In this document: in pieces, positions 53,906 to 64,000 of the stretch
How the letters are laid out: each line of letters opens with the position of its first letter
How positions within the stretch are numbered: position 1 is the stretch's first letter
Assembly (NCBI RefSeq): GCF_034140825.1
Contig: NC_089036.1
Span: 16,143,501 to 16,207,500, forward strand
Length of the DNA: 64,000 nucleotides
From: Oryza sativa Japonica Group
Lineage: Eukaryota > Streptophyta > Magnoliopsida > Poales > Poaceae
Reading direction: 5' to 3'
Notes under the pieces: generated by a model
Told to the model about the DNA's origin: nothing
Database searches by the model: none
What the model saw: only the letters and a program-made list of their open reading frames with translations
Made by a program: the position numbers and the translations under genes

Positions 53906-55060
53906 TTAGAGTATCACCAACACAGTTCCCACAAATTCTAATTCAAAATTTTCTTTTAGGAATCTCTAATATGGATTTAGGATTTTTTTTTAAAAAAAAC
54001 ATACCTCCAACAGATTGCCCAGAACTAACTCCCGAAAACAAAAAAAAAGTGAGCTCACCTCGAACTCTTCTTCATATGATTGGCCCCCCTTCCCGTGCAT
54101 GATCGGCGCTCCCCCTCCTATCCACGCGATCCATCGATTGGGAGTGGTTGCGTGTTCTCGACTTGTGGATAGCCAAAAAAAAACAGATATGAGATTTTCA
54201 AATTTTAGGCAATTGATCAGATGGATTGTTGGAGCATGATTTTCATCTGAAATCCTATAATTGTTAGGATATGTTTATGAGAACTATTGGTGATGCTCTT
54301 AGGGAATGTTTCGTGTGGTGTCAGGCTCCATACAAACCAGCGACAACAACTTCGCATGCATTTGATATTTCTTCTGTAATATTTTTCTATAAAAATTATA
54401 GTTTTAATATTAGAAATTTCTAGATATAACTGCACACATTTATATTATATAATCTTTGATGTATATTCTGCTATGCCTATCTGGGTGAATACTGCTAGTT
54501 TTCTATGGGGAGGTGGGGAGGTAGGTGAGTGAAGTGCGGCAAGATCATCGGCACGGCACCTTCCTAGGCCAGCGACAGGATTCATGTAGTGGCAACTGCG
54601 GAGGAGGAGACGGGGAGATTTAGGAAGAGGAGAGGGGACCCACCCATCTGCGCTCCTCAGCAAATGGCGCTGTGCTTGAACCGCAAGGGAGAGAAGAGGG
54701 TAAAGAGAGGGGTGATGGCGTGGGTCCCACTGTATCTTTTTTATTTTTAACTGGACAATCACTGACATGTGGGTCCTATGTTTATGTTTTTTTTTTACTT
54801 TAAGCGCTATGTGAACACCACGTAGACACCATGTCAGTCGAAACCATAGTCCAAACTTCCTTGGGACCTTGTTTGCACTGGTTTTGTGAGTTGAGGGACG
54901 TGTTATATCTGGTATTGTGGTTTAGAGACGAATTTTAGACTCGGTGACAACTAGAGGACCTTCAGTGAACTTATTCCAATTTTGGGACTGCTATGTGTCC
55001 AAAGTGTTCGTGAGGCCCATGTAGTATTCTATCTAAAAAGGTGCGGCCCATGTATCCCCC
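53906..55060. other. Intergenic DNA upstream of ALG13
   Basis: No gene recognised. The G-rich stretch at 54500-54720 has open frames on the minus strand without recognisable protein. The ALG13 promoter should lie near 54900-55060; no TATA box is obvious. Confidence 0.4.
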
Positions 55061-55754
55061 CCAGCTCGGCATAGACTTCCGTCGTCTCCTCCTCGTGAGC
55101 TCGCCCCTGCGCCGCCTGCGCCGATCTCCATCCCGCGAGCGAGCAGGGGCGCCCGGCGCTGGCGCCGTCGTTCGTCCTGTTGCTTCCGCCCGCATCCTGG
55201 TGAGCATCCATCCGTTACCCTACGCGCACCCTCTTCCTCATCTCTCTCTGGTCTCTTCCCACGCACTTCTTCTCGAATTTGCGTTGAACCCTATAGATTC
55301 TGTTCTAGAAATTTGCCTTAATCTGAATAACTAGTAACAGTTTGTTTGTTCCCCCAAGTAGTTTGGGGCTTCAATTGAACCCCCTTGTCGGTCCCACGCT
55401 AGATCCGCTCCTGCTAGTGTCTGAATTGTTCATCTTGTTTTTAGTACAGAATTACCAGTTCTTACCCCATTTTTTGTGCTAATTTTCGCATCGGAACAGA
55501 AACCCTTTCGTTTGTCAAACTCTCTATTGTTGTTTTAATAGATGCCCCTAACTATCAAGGATAATAGTATCTGTGGAATAATGGGATTAATTATTTCTGG
55601 CACACCATTTACTCTCTCTCTGTCTCTCTCTAAATTTCACCTGGCATAGCAGCATGCCAGCATAATGCATTTTTTCACCTTTCTCTTGAATACTGTTTTC
55701 TCTTTACGGATTAAGGAAAACATTATTGTACAGACAGTGCTCGTTTCAGAATAA

Positions 55755-57706
55755 ATGGGAGATAGGGAAAGACGAACTGTGTTTGTCACAGTAGGGACCA
55801 CGTGTTTTGATGCTCTTGTCAAGGCAGTAGATTCCCCGCAAGTCAAAGAAGCTCTACTGGAAAAAGGTTATACTGATCTAATAATTCAAATGGGCCGAGG
55901 TACATATGTTCCATCTAAGGTCAATGAATTTCTCTTTCATTCCTTTTAAATTGCCACTTTACCAGCACGGAATTCCAGCTTGTTCTGCATGTTAATTCTT
56001 CTTTTGGTGCTTTTTTTTTGTCTGTGTGCGTGTTCTGTTCTTGGGGTTAATTCTTGATGAGTTGTCAGATGAACAGAAGTTGCGCGGTTTGATTTCTTGT
56101 GAAGAGTTCTGTTTGGATTGCACATTTCTTATTTTCAGTTTTATATAACCAGTTTCGAGTGAATGTTTCTAAGTTGAATGGGTAGGGACTATATCCAATC
56201 ATTGAATGATTAGGGGATGTTCCTAACATGTGGCATGAATTTATGTTATATTAGCAGATAATAATTGCTTTACTCTGCTAGTGATTCCTCTGTTCTACCT
56301 GAAACATTTGTAAGCACCATGTTGATGGTTGTGAAAGTGAAGTGAAACCAGCCAGAAACTTTGATATATTTGAATACAGGTCTCAGGAGATGGAACTCTT
56401 CAAGTTGATTATTTCACTTTTTCGCCAAGCATTGCTGATTATATAAGGGATGCTTCCCTGGTCATCAGTCATGCAGGTAATTGTACATGTTTATAGGACA
56501 TACCAGGTGAAATGTATTTCATTCAAATAACATTTTTACCCAATATAATGGTTTTCTCAATTGAAGGATTACTCCACTGCACCATGAATATGCTCTCATT
56601 GTTTATAGGTCATACCTTGTGTAAAGTCTGTCTTCATGGCCAATTCTATTCTGTTGGACATGAGGAGTGTACACCCTTACCGTATAAGCTTATATACAAA
56701 ACTGGGTTTAAAGATCTTCATGCCAATAGTTTGAACTTGATTAAGGCATATGCTATCTCATTTTTTTCTTAAGTGCTGCAGTGGAGTATTATATCGTGTG
56801 GAACGCTTTGGTGCATTACATGAAATCCTTTCTAAACTTGGTAGTTTGTGCCAACAAATTGAGCATAATTGGTGTCTTTAAATGGCTGACGCCTGAAGAG
56901 AATAGCTACACTTGTACTGTTTTAACGCCATATTGGCTGCTCGATTTTTATTTACAAAACATCTTCTGATATTATAAGCACTTTTTTGTTAACCAATTTA
57001 TGTTTTTTCACCTCTAGATCATACTGCTATTTGAGTTCATTTGAACTAATAAACATGCCATTTTTACTTCGCTTCACAATATTTATCTGACGCGTACAAA
57101 GAAGCATAATATTTAAGTAAGCTGACCATACTTGCTATTGTTAGGTAGAGTTGTAATATTTCTACCTGCCGTTATGGTCAAATTTCATTAAATGTTACAT
57201 AAATTCTGTGCTGCCTTGATATGTGCTCTGGATAAATACTGTGAATTTTAGCAAGTATATCATCAATTTTGCATCTTTGTTACTTCCTCCATTTCATAAT
57301 GTAAGACTTTCTAGCATTGCCCACATTCATATGTTTCTAGATTCATTAACATCCATAAAAATGTGGGCAATGCTAGAAAGTCTTACATTATGAAACTGAG
57401 GGAGTAGTTGTCAATGCTGATTGCAATTAACCAGATTGAGCTCTAGCAGGTTCAGGAAGCATATTCGAGACGTTGCGACATGGCAAACCTCTAATTGTTG
57501 TTGTAAATGAGGATTTGATGGACAATCATCAGAGTGAGTTAGCAGAGGAACTGGCTACAAGGAAACACCTCTTCTGTGCAAGCCCACAAACACTAGGAGA
57601 GACGATCCAGGAAATGGACATAGAGACTCTCAACCCTTATGTGCCAGGGGATGCCAAACCAGTTGTATCGCTGATTAACAAGTTTTTTGGCTTCCCAGAT
57701 GACTGA
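55755..57706 (+). CDS. ALG13: ALG13, UDP-GlcNAc transferase catalytic subunit
   Basis: Coding exons 55755-55919, 56380-56476 and 57450-57706 join in frame to 172 residues. A leader exon (about 55065-55198, donor CCTG|GTGAGC) and a first intron with acceptor TTTCAG at 55749 precede the ATG. ALG13 pairs with membrane-bound ALG14 on the cytosolic face of the ER to add the second GlcNAc to dolichol-PP-GlcNAc in N-glycan assembly. Visible signature: RRTVFVTVGTTCFDALV at the N-terminus, IIQMGRGTYVPS, DYIRDASLVISHAGSGSIFE, LRHGKPLIVVVNEDLMDNHQ, ELAEELA. Length fits plant and yeast orthologues. All splice sites are GT-AG. A Stowaway MITE sits in the last intron. Confidence 0.93.
57293..57404. mobile_element. 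Stowaway MITE inside an ALG13 intron
   Basis: A 112-bp palindrome from CTTCCTCCATTTCATAATG to CATTATGAAACTGAGGGAG, TA on both sides (57291-57292, 57405-57406). Arms GTAAGACTTTCTAGCATTG pair almost perfectly. It ends 45 bp before the last coding exon, so the ALG13 pre-mRNA contains a strong hairpin near the acceptor. Confidence 0.85.
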
Positions 57707-58722
57707 TTTTTTTTTTCTTATTCCCGCCTTTTCTGTTGTAAGAAAATGAAGTCACATATGGAAGAGGTAGCTGACAAAAGTGAAGTTTCATAGTGGCATG
57801 TCACATGCAAGCCTATACCCAACCATTTTGGTATGATTCCAACTCACCAAGTGTAATCCGAGAGAACTCTTTGAATTGTTTGAAAACGGAGGAAATGCAT
57901 CTTAAACTCCATTGTTAAGCCATTGGGTGCGAAGTAGTATGATTTTTTTTTATTTGAAACTAAGTAGTATGATGTTTATTCCGGGACAATCTCTTTTGCT
58001 TTCTCCTTTATGGTATAGTTTAGAAGCAATTAGAATCAGACGGCTGGTGACACATGGAAGCTGTATCGAAAGGCTAAAATCTTCAGGTATTTTTTATTTT
58101 ATTTTAGGCTTTGATTTTAGTATGATGCCAACAGGGACTCTCCTAGAGGTAGTTTTGATTTTCTTTTTAAGCTTTTGTTTTAGAATTAGTTCCATTGTCT
58201 TTCTCCTTTTGTCTTGGTGTCTGGCTCTTTTTCATGATCACTAGGAGAACAATTCAAAGACTAGCTAATATTATTCTTAAAAATCAAACTTTAAAAATTC
58301 AAAATCGCTTTGAATTATGGGTTTGTTTGGTTTTTTTTTTAAAAAAAGAGAAAACTTAGCAAACTTTGGTTCCGTAGAAGATGTTTGGGTAGTGTTCGGT
58401 TTAAGACCTTTATAGCTTTTGTTGAGTTTTGAGAGTGGAAAGTTTTGGAATTACCATTTTTTTCGAAGAGTTGTGATGGGTGTGTTTGCCAAGGGTACAA
58501 AGGTATGCCATATAGAGTCGAAGTTACCCATTGAGGAAGGCCTTGATTCTGCTAGGGATGCACCACAGCACGAACTTTTGCAATCTAACCTATCAAATAC
58601 TCACACTAGCTGTGCTTATATGAAAAATAGACCGAAAGCAGGGAGATGTGAAATTTTGCACGATACAAAGCTATTCATACGTGTGTGTGTGTGTTTTGGG
58701 TCTGAATGCATTCATACTACTA
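57707..58722. other. ALG13 3' region and intergenic DNA
   Basis: The ALG13 3' UTR probably extends to about 57900-58000. No other gene recognised; open frames of 100-110 codons (57912, 58419) have no recognisable protein features. Confidence 0.4.
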
Positions 58723-58947
58723 CCTCCGTCCCAAAATAAGTGCAGCCGTGAAAATCCGTGTCCAACGTTTGACCGTTCGTTTTATTTAAAAAATTTATAA
58801 AATATTTTTAAAAATTAGTCATACATAAAGTATAATTCATGTTTTATCATCTAATAGTAATAAAAATAGTAATTATTTTGAGATGGACGAACGGTCGAAC
58901 GTTGAAGATGAATAGTACAAAACTACACTTATTTTGGAACGGGGGAG
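58723..58947. mobile_element. Stowaway-like MITE
   Basis: A 225-bp element from CCTCCGTCCCAAAATAAGTG to CACTTATTTTGGAACGGGGG(AG), with TA flanks (58721-58722, 58948-58949). Inner arms share GTTTGACCGTTCGTTTTAT with the Stowaway-like element at 34791. Confidence 0.8.
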
Positions 58948-59005
58948 TAGATAATAAGGCGTGCTTCGCGCGCCCTACCATCAGGCAAACAACAAAAAGA
59001 AAAAA

Positions 59006-59078
59006 AAAAGTCATGATGACAGTAAACGCACGGGCAAAAAAAAGAAGTCATGATGACAGTAAACGCACGGGCTACAAC
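59006..59078 (+). repeat. ~36-bp tandem duplication
   Basis: AGTCATGATGACAGTAAACG followed by CACGGGC and an A-rich run occurs twice in tandem. Slippage product, no gene. Confidence 0.8.
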
Positions 59079-59381
59079 CTAATTATTGCAACAAATTAAA
59101 ATGCCAATGCCGTGCATCTGACATGATAAGAAATGAGGAGATGGACTCAAAAAAACAGTGATGAGTCTTAAGATTGGTCTAACATTACTGAGCGAAACCT
59201 AAGAAGGTATCATGGAGCTAAATACATATCAGAAATGCATCATAATTCATCGATTCACGTCACCGAACATCACTCCATTGAATAGGGTATATACGTTATT
59301 TAATTATATGTGAATACCCAAGGTATATCAATAATATGGAAGTGTCATATTTATATATCACAGTCAAACAGTCGTATCTTA

Positions 59382-59589
59382 GGGCTTATTTGGTTTGAAG
59401 CCAATTTTTACCCTACCAAAATCTTGGTAGTGCCAAAACCTTGACAAGTTTTAGCACTACCAAATTGAGTAGTATTGAATTTGAACTATTGTGGTAAAAT
59501 TTTGGTAGCATACCAAATATGCATATGCTACTATTCAAGTTACCAAGAATTTGGTAAGGCAATAAGTTGGTATCAAACCAAACAAGCCC
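59382..59589. mobile_element. Tourist-like MITE
   Basis: A 208-bp element starting GGGCTTATTTGGTTTGAAGC and ending GGTATCAAACCAAACAAGCCC, with 3-bp duplication TTA (59379-59381, 59590-59592). PIF/Harbinger type, non-coding. Confidence 0.85.
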
Positions 59590-60114
59590 TTAATAACCTA
59601 TTTCCACCAAAAGTTTTAACCACCAAATTATCTGAAAAAAAGAAGCATTTGTTAGATAATGAAGCATCTTTAACACATTGTATGAATAAGGACATTTTGT
59701 GCTAAAACCACTTCAGCAATAAATACACAAAGATTTGGTAAGTATTTTCATACATTGTGAATAAGGACATTGTAATGCACATTTTTTTTATGGCACAGAT
59801 CATATCAGATACACAAACATGAAATAAACTGGGAAGTTAGTACATATGAAAAGGCGGGGGGGGGGGGACTTAATTAATATCTCAACTATGGGCATACCTT
59901 AGCATTCTTATAGCCTACTCAGCTGATGCTTTGCACAGAAATGCAATTTATAGCCAGTTTAATACTTTAATCATGAAAATTGCCAAGAACTGAACTACAT
60001 TCAAATTTAGTCAGAATATGGATGATTAATCAAACATATACACGACACATCTGTAGTTTTGTTTTCTTGCGGTCGGACCAATACCACTACAATGGCAGAT
60101 CTATGTGAGAACTA

Positions 60115-60264
60115 TTTCCTCCGTTTCACAATGTAAGACTTTCTAGCATTGTCCACATTCATTAAGATGTTAATGAATCTAGACAAATGTATGTGTTTAG
60201 ATTCATTAACATTTATATGTATGTGAGCAATGCTAGAAAGTCTTACATTGTGAAACGGAGGGAG
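60115..60264. mobile_element. Stowaway MITE
   Basis: A 150-bp palindrome from TTTCCTCCGTTTCACAATG to CATTGTGAAACGGAGGGAG with TA flanks (60113-60114, 60265-60266). Arms share GTAAGACTTTCTAGCATTG with the ALG13 intron copy. Confidence 0.88.
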
Positions 60265-60266
60265 TA

Positions 60267-61245
60267 CCCTACAATAAAATTTAACACCAAATACCCATAC
60301 AGATATATGTGCCTTCTACAATAGAATCTGTAAAGCAGATGTCTCCTCTTTTTTTTTTTTGCATATAACTTGAAATCACAATAAATTGATCAGCTGGATA
60401 GCTGCACATTGAGCCAAGAACACAATAAAAGTAACTCTTACATCTTAAATAACTAAAGTATCTAAATCTAGAATCTCTTAAGCAAAGCTCTTCTCTGGAT
60501 GTTTTTTTAGCTACATTGCACAACAGAAGCATAGAGCAAAATAGATCAGGATGGGGAGCCAAAGAACACAATTATTAAAGTAAAATAGTTCAAAGCCAGG
60601 GACCACATATCTCATACCCAACCAATGCATATCAGTAGGCCATGCATATCTAGTTGATAACTTCAAGATAGTTTCATACTCTGTGCTCATAGGAAGAATA
60701 ACAAACACCTTAAAGGCAAGGTAACCAACACACAACTATACTCTATACTATGCTCATCCAAAGGTGGCTTTCATGAAAAGAAATAGAAATCATTGTTTAC
60801 TCTTCTGTGCATTACCTCTGCAATATTACCCCCTGCCACACTGCATAGTAAGCCAAGCACCTGCTAATATGTTTGACCTCACAACAATCTATTCGCTGCT
60901 AATAATGTACCTATTTGATATCCAAGAAACAATAACTACTAAATAATATCGTATGCAGAGATAAATCAAAATCAGTAGATTATTACTTGTTTGGTGTTTA
61001 AATGTTACAGCAAACAGCACAGCAGTGGTAGGCAGCCAATCTCTAGTTGCTCCAGTCATATGGCCATGTCTTCTACAGCAGCACAAGGCCAAGCCAGAAC
61101 GGTAGATTGCCCTGATTGACATTAATTCCATTACAAGCTCCCCGGGACAGCAACCGGTGGCCAGATCCGTTGTCTTCGATGGCAAGAACGATGTCAACAT
61201 GAAAAGCAACAGCAACAGCTAGAACACGGGTGAAGCATTGCAGAG
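60267..61245. other. Intergenic DNA left of the LTR element
   Basis: No gene recognised. On the minus strand about 60890-61215 there is a 108-codon open frame of unknown nature. Confidence 0.4.
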
Positions 61246-61685
61246 TGTGGAGATTATGGGTACCCCATACCCACACGGCATGGTTATCCGACAGGTTATA
61301 GGGGATAACTTATATCTATGGAATATGTAACGAATCATGACTTGGGTATTACGTTTCCTTGTATATTATGGAACGGCCTAAAGTCCTGGTTTGATAATAT
61401 TGTAAAGTAGATTAGGAAACCGATACCGTATTGGTTAAGGTTTCTATCTTGTAATCCTGCCCCCCACCATATATAAGGTGGGCAGGAGGCCCTCTAGGGG
61501 GCATGAGACACAACTAGATCGTCAGATCTATACTACACCCGGCGGATTCAAATCCCTAAACAGGAGTAGGTTATTACCTCTCATTGAGAGGGCCTGAACC
61601 TGTCTAAATCCTTGTCTCTGCATCCATCCACTTTTAGGTCTCGTGCGCTACCCCCTTTTATTATTGCCGAATTCATGTTTCGACA
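61246..61685 (+). repeat. 5' LTR
   Basis: A TATA-like CATATATAAGG lies near 61469-61479 and a likely transcript start shortly after, as expected for an LTR promoter. The LTR ends CGACA directly before the primer-binding site. Confidence 0.78.
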
Positions 61686-62784
61686 GTTGGCGCGCCAGGT
61701 AGGGCTACGCCGAGTTATCTGTCAAGAAGTGTGATGGAATCAACCTGAGTCGCTGGCATCATCCTCCCTCGAGTTTCATGGATTATGCCGTCATTGATGC
61801 AATCTTCTGATCAAATCGATATCGGGTTTGCCGTTTCAATCTAACCAATGTTATTGTTAGATTAACTTTCAATTACAGATTGACCCCCTGGTATTCACCC
61901 CAAGCCTCTCACTTCGGGAGTTTCAATTTCCTCGTCCACGAGTTTGGAATTTTATGCTTCTGTAATTCAGATGCAAAATCAGTCGGGAAGGCTTAAGACT
62001 TCTTTCATCTCGTTGGATCGCCGCCATGTTTACCGGTTTTATTGAAGAAAGTTGGCATGTTGTGTTCATCATCTGGTTCAATCTGTTCGGCGATATCAAT
62101 GCAACAGATCAATTCTCATCCGCCAGCTTTTTTTTAAGAAGATGTGAAATTTCCTAGCGATACTCAATTACTAATCCAAATCGGAGTCAGCCTGAACTTG
62201 GAGCCAATCGATCAGAGCGGTCGTCGCCGAGTTATTTCCTTGATCAGCAATACTCGAAGACATTAATCATGCAAGTGTATGTTTCCATCTGATACATGTG
62301 CAAGCAAACGTGCATGGCAATTTGGTCAATCAATCAGGAGCTGCCACGTCATCAGCAACCAGGAAAGGAATTTGATTAGTCAAATGATTTATCTATCTAA
62401 GATGCATACATGCATTGAGTCGACCAGGGGACCTCCACCGCATCAGATCGCCGCCAGTCGCCTCCATCTCACGTGCATGCATCAACAATCACACATGCAT
62501 AACTCTCCGAGCGTCGGTCACGGCCGCCGGACTTTTGCCGTTTTTGTTTGCCATAATGATCTGCACCTACCATGGCCTCGACGACGCGCACACACAGGCG
62601 GAGTTTTTGCTCTCTTTGGTGGTTTCATCTTTGTTCAGATCAATTGGGCCAAACCCGATGCCATGCAATTTTTTTAGGAACAATGCAATACATCAAGCCA
62701 TGTACAGTATGTTCATCTATATATTCGGCATGGCTGCCTATTCATGTTGGCTGTCAGCTAGGGCACCTCGCCGGGATCAGTCTT

Positions 62785-63275
62785 CACCGATGGCCGCGGC
62801 TGCCTTCGCCGCCACCGACTGGTGTTTCCGCCTGCAAGGCTGGCCTATTATGCCGCCGTTGATTGGCGTCTATGTCTTCACCGACCGGCCGCCTCGTTCG
62901 CCGCCGACTGGTGTTCTCGCCTACACGGTTGGTTGGTCACACCACCGTCGTTGGGCGTCTACAACTTCACCATTGGCCCACTTTCGCCACCACCGACTGG
63001 TGTTCTCACGTATACGGATGGTGGACTCCGCCTCCGTTGATGGGCGTCATCGTCATCTTCACCGATCGACCGCCACGTCTGCCGCTAACTGGTGCTTTCG
63101 CCTTCATAGTTGGCCTGTTATGCCGCTATTGATGGGCGTCTATGTCTTCACCGCCGGCTTGCTTCCGTCGCTGACTAGTGTTTTCGCCTATACGGTTGGT
63201 GGACTCCGCCGCCGTTGATGGGCCTCGTCATCTACACCGGCTTGCCTTCGTCGCCGCCGACTGGTGTCTTCATTG
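62785..63275 (+). repeat. Degenerate tandem repeats in the LTR element interior
   Basis: Units built from CCGACTGGTGTT(T/C)TCGCCT, ACGGTTGG, CGCCGTTGATGGGCGTCTA and CTTCACCGACCGGCCGCC recur about five to six times at roughly 85-100 bp spacing. They create long open frames on + by composition; I do not call them genes. Confidence 0.75.
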
Positions 63276-64000
63276 TTATTGATGGACGACTTTGTTCCCA
63301 CATTGGTCACCTCTGCCATCACCAACGGGAATATTACAAAGATAAGTCATCATTTATTTCATTCTTTACATGATATTTTCCTTTTCCTCTGCCTCACTAT
63401 GTCAACTGGTTCGCCGTTGACTAGTGAGTCGGGGCTACATATGTTATACCATATTTTTTAAACAATTTTTATAATATTTATCTTGATTGCTTGCAATATA
63501 ATCTGAGTACAAAAGTGCCTATCGAGTTATGGAGTTCTATCTTCCTATGCTTTCCATTTGGTTTGCCGATGGATAGTTGCCTTTGGGCCGATTCCTATCA
63601 CCCGGGGGCTCGTTGGATGGACCGAGTAACGCAAGGTGCTAAGTATTATTCGGAATAAATCAAAAGCATAGAGATAAGATAAATTTATTTTCTGCTCTTA
63701 ACAATTGCAAAAGTACCCGAGTAGTAAATTCTGATTCGTGAAACTTTGTTCCATTAATGACGAACTCATGTCACTCATATGCATGTTTTGGAAGTGCTTA
63801 GGCCGACTCCCGGTGCTTGGGGGCTATGACTAGTCGGGCAGAGTGTTTAAACGTAAGGAGTCATTCGCTCGGGGAAATCAAAATTAACAAGAGGAGAAAT
63901 ACATATTTATAAACATTTTAAAATACTTGAATTTTCCTCGAGTATTATATTTATATCAGATACTACTCATCCTATATGTTTGTTCTGCAGGATCCAGATC

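Larger units (their letters stand above)
61246..64000 (+). mobile_element. Gypsy-type LTR element, Dasheng/RIRE2-like, runs off the window
   Basis: The 5' LTR is 61246-61685 (440 bp, TGTGGAGATT... to ...TTTCGACA). A primer-binding site follows immediately (TGGCGCGCCAGGTAGGG, from 61688). The internal region seen here (61705-64000) shows no gag or pol similarity. That non-coding interior and the ~440-bp LTR fit the non-autonomous Dasheng group, which borrows RIRE2 proteins. The right LTR is outside the window, so target duplication, age and completeness cannot be judged. Confidence 0.75.

Noticed and set aside
62279-63218. Long + frames in the LTR element interior
   Set aside because: Generated by degenerate tandem repeats; no gag, pol or host domain is visible.

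Overview
This is plant nuclear DNA, almost certainly rice (Oryza sativa or a very close relative). The evidence is grass-style GC-rich coding exons with a 5'-3' GC gradient, dense rice-type MITEs (Stowaway, Tourist), a Pong-like element, a Pack-MULE, CACTA, Helitron, LINE and SINE copies, and a Dasheng/RIRE2-like Gypsy LTR. The order ITPK - inverted C4H pair - ALG13 recalls rice chromosome 2. That placement is from memory and was not checked by alignment.

Host genes are few. An intronless inositol 1,3,4-trisphosphate 5/6-kinase (ITPK, + strand, 12890-13957) has a clear TATA box. Two cinnamate 4-hydroxylase genes (C4H, CYP73A) lie head to head about 16 kb apart: one on - (33712 to 31992), one on + (49874 to 51594). 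Each has two exons and a 119-bp intron. ALG13, the catalytic subunit of the second GlcNAc transferase of N-glycan assembly, has three coding exons at 55755-57706 (+). The two C4H copies appear identical from about codon 92 through the intron to just past the stop, while their promoters and 5' UTRs have diverged; both promoters keep AC-II (MYB) boxes.

The rest is mostly transposable elements, many nested. From left to right: Tourist and Stowaway MITEs (430-984); a 1.35-kb Pack-MULE carrying a broken UDP-glycosyltransferase fragment (5281-6633); a small CACTA element with a duplicated 3' end (7858-9284); a SINE with a 15-bp target duplication (9505-9741); a foldback element (about 11640-12235); a 5'-truncated LINE holding a hAT-type MITE (15189-16751); a MULE-type MITE whose right inverted repeat was hit by an LTR element, now a solo LTR (17274-19144); an 8.5-kb Helitron span (20329-28798, - strand) with pentatricopeptide-repeat gene fragments and a 4.6-kb Pong-like transposon inside it; and a second LINE with a Tourist MITE (about 29470-31378).

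The most interesting object is an approximately 11.1-kb Mutator-like element (37547-48659) between the two C4H genes. Its FAR1-type transposase gene is broken by one frameshift and one stop. Three passenger genes can be read as intact: a 14-exon, 884-residue protein with a plant-mobile-domain-like N-terminus and a Ulp1 (C48) cysteine protease domain with all catalytic residues; a 177-residue GRF zinc-finger protein with a C-terminal membrane segment; and a 54-residue acidic protein with a SUMO-interaction-like motif. An exact 14 x 57-bp minisatellite lies between the divergent GRF and Ulp1 genes. The right edge of the window (61246-64000) is an LTR element that runs off the end.
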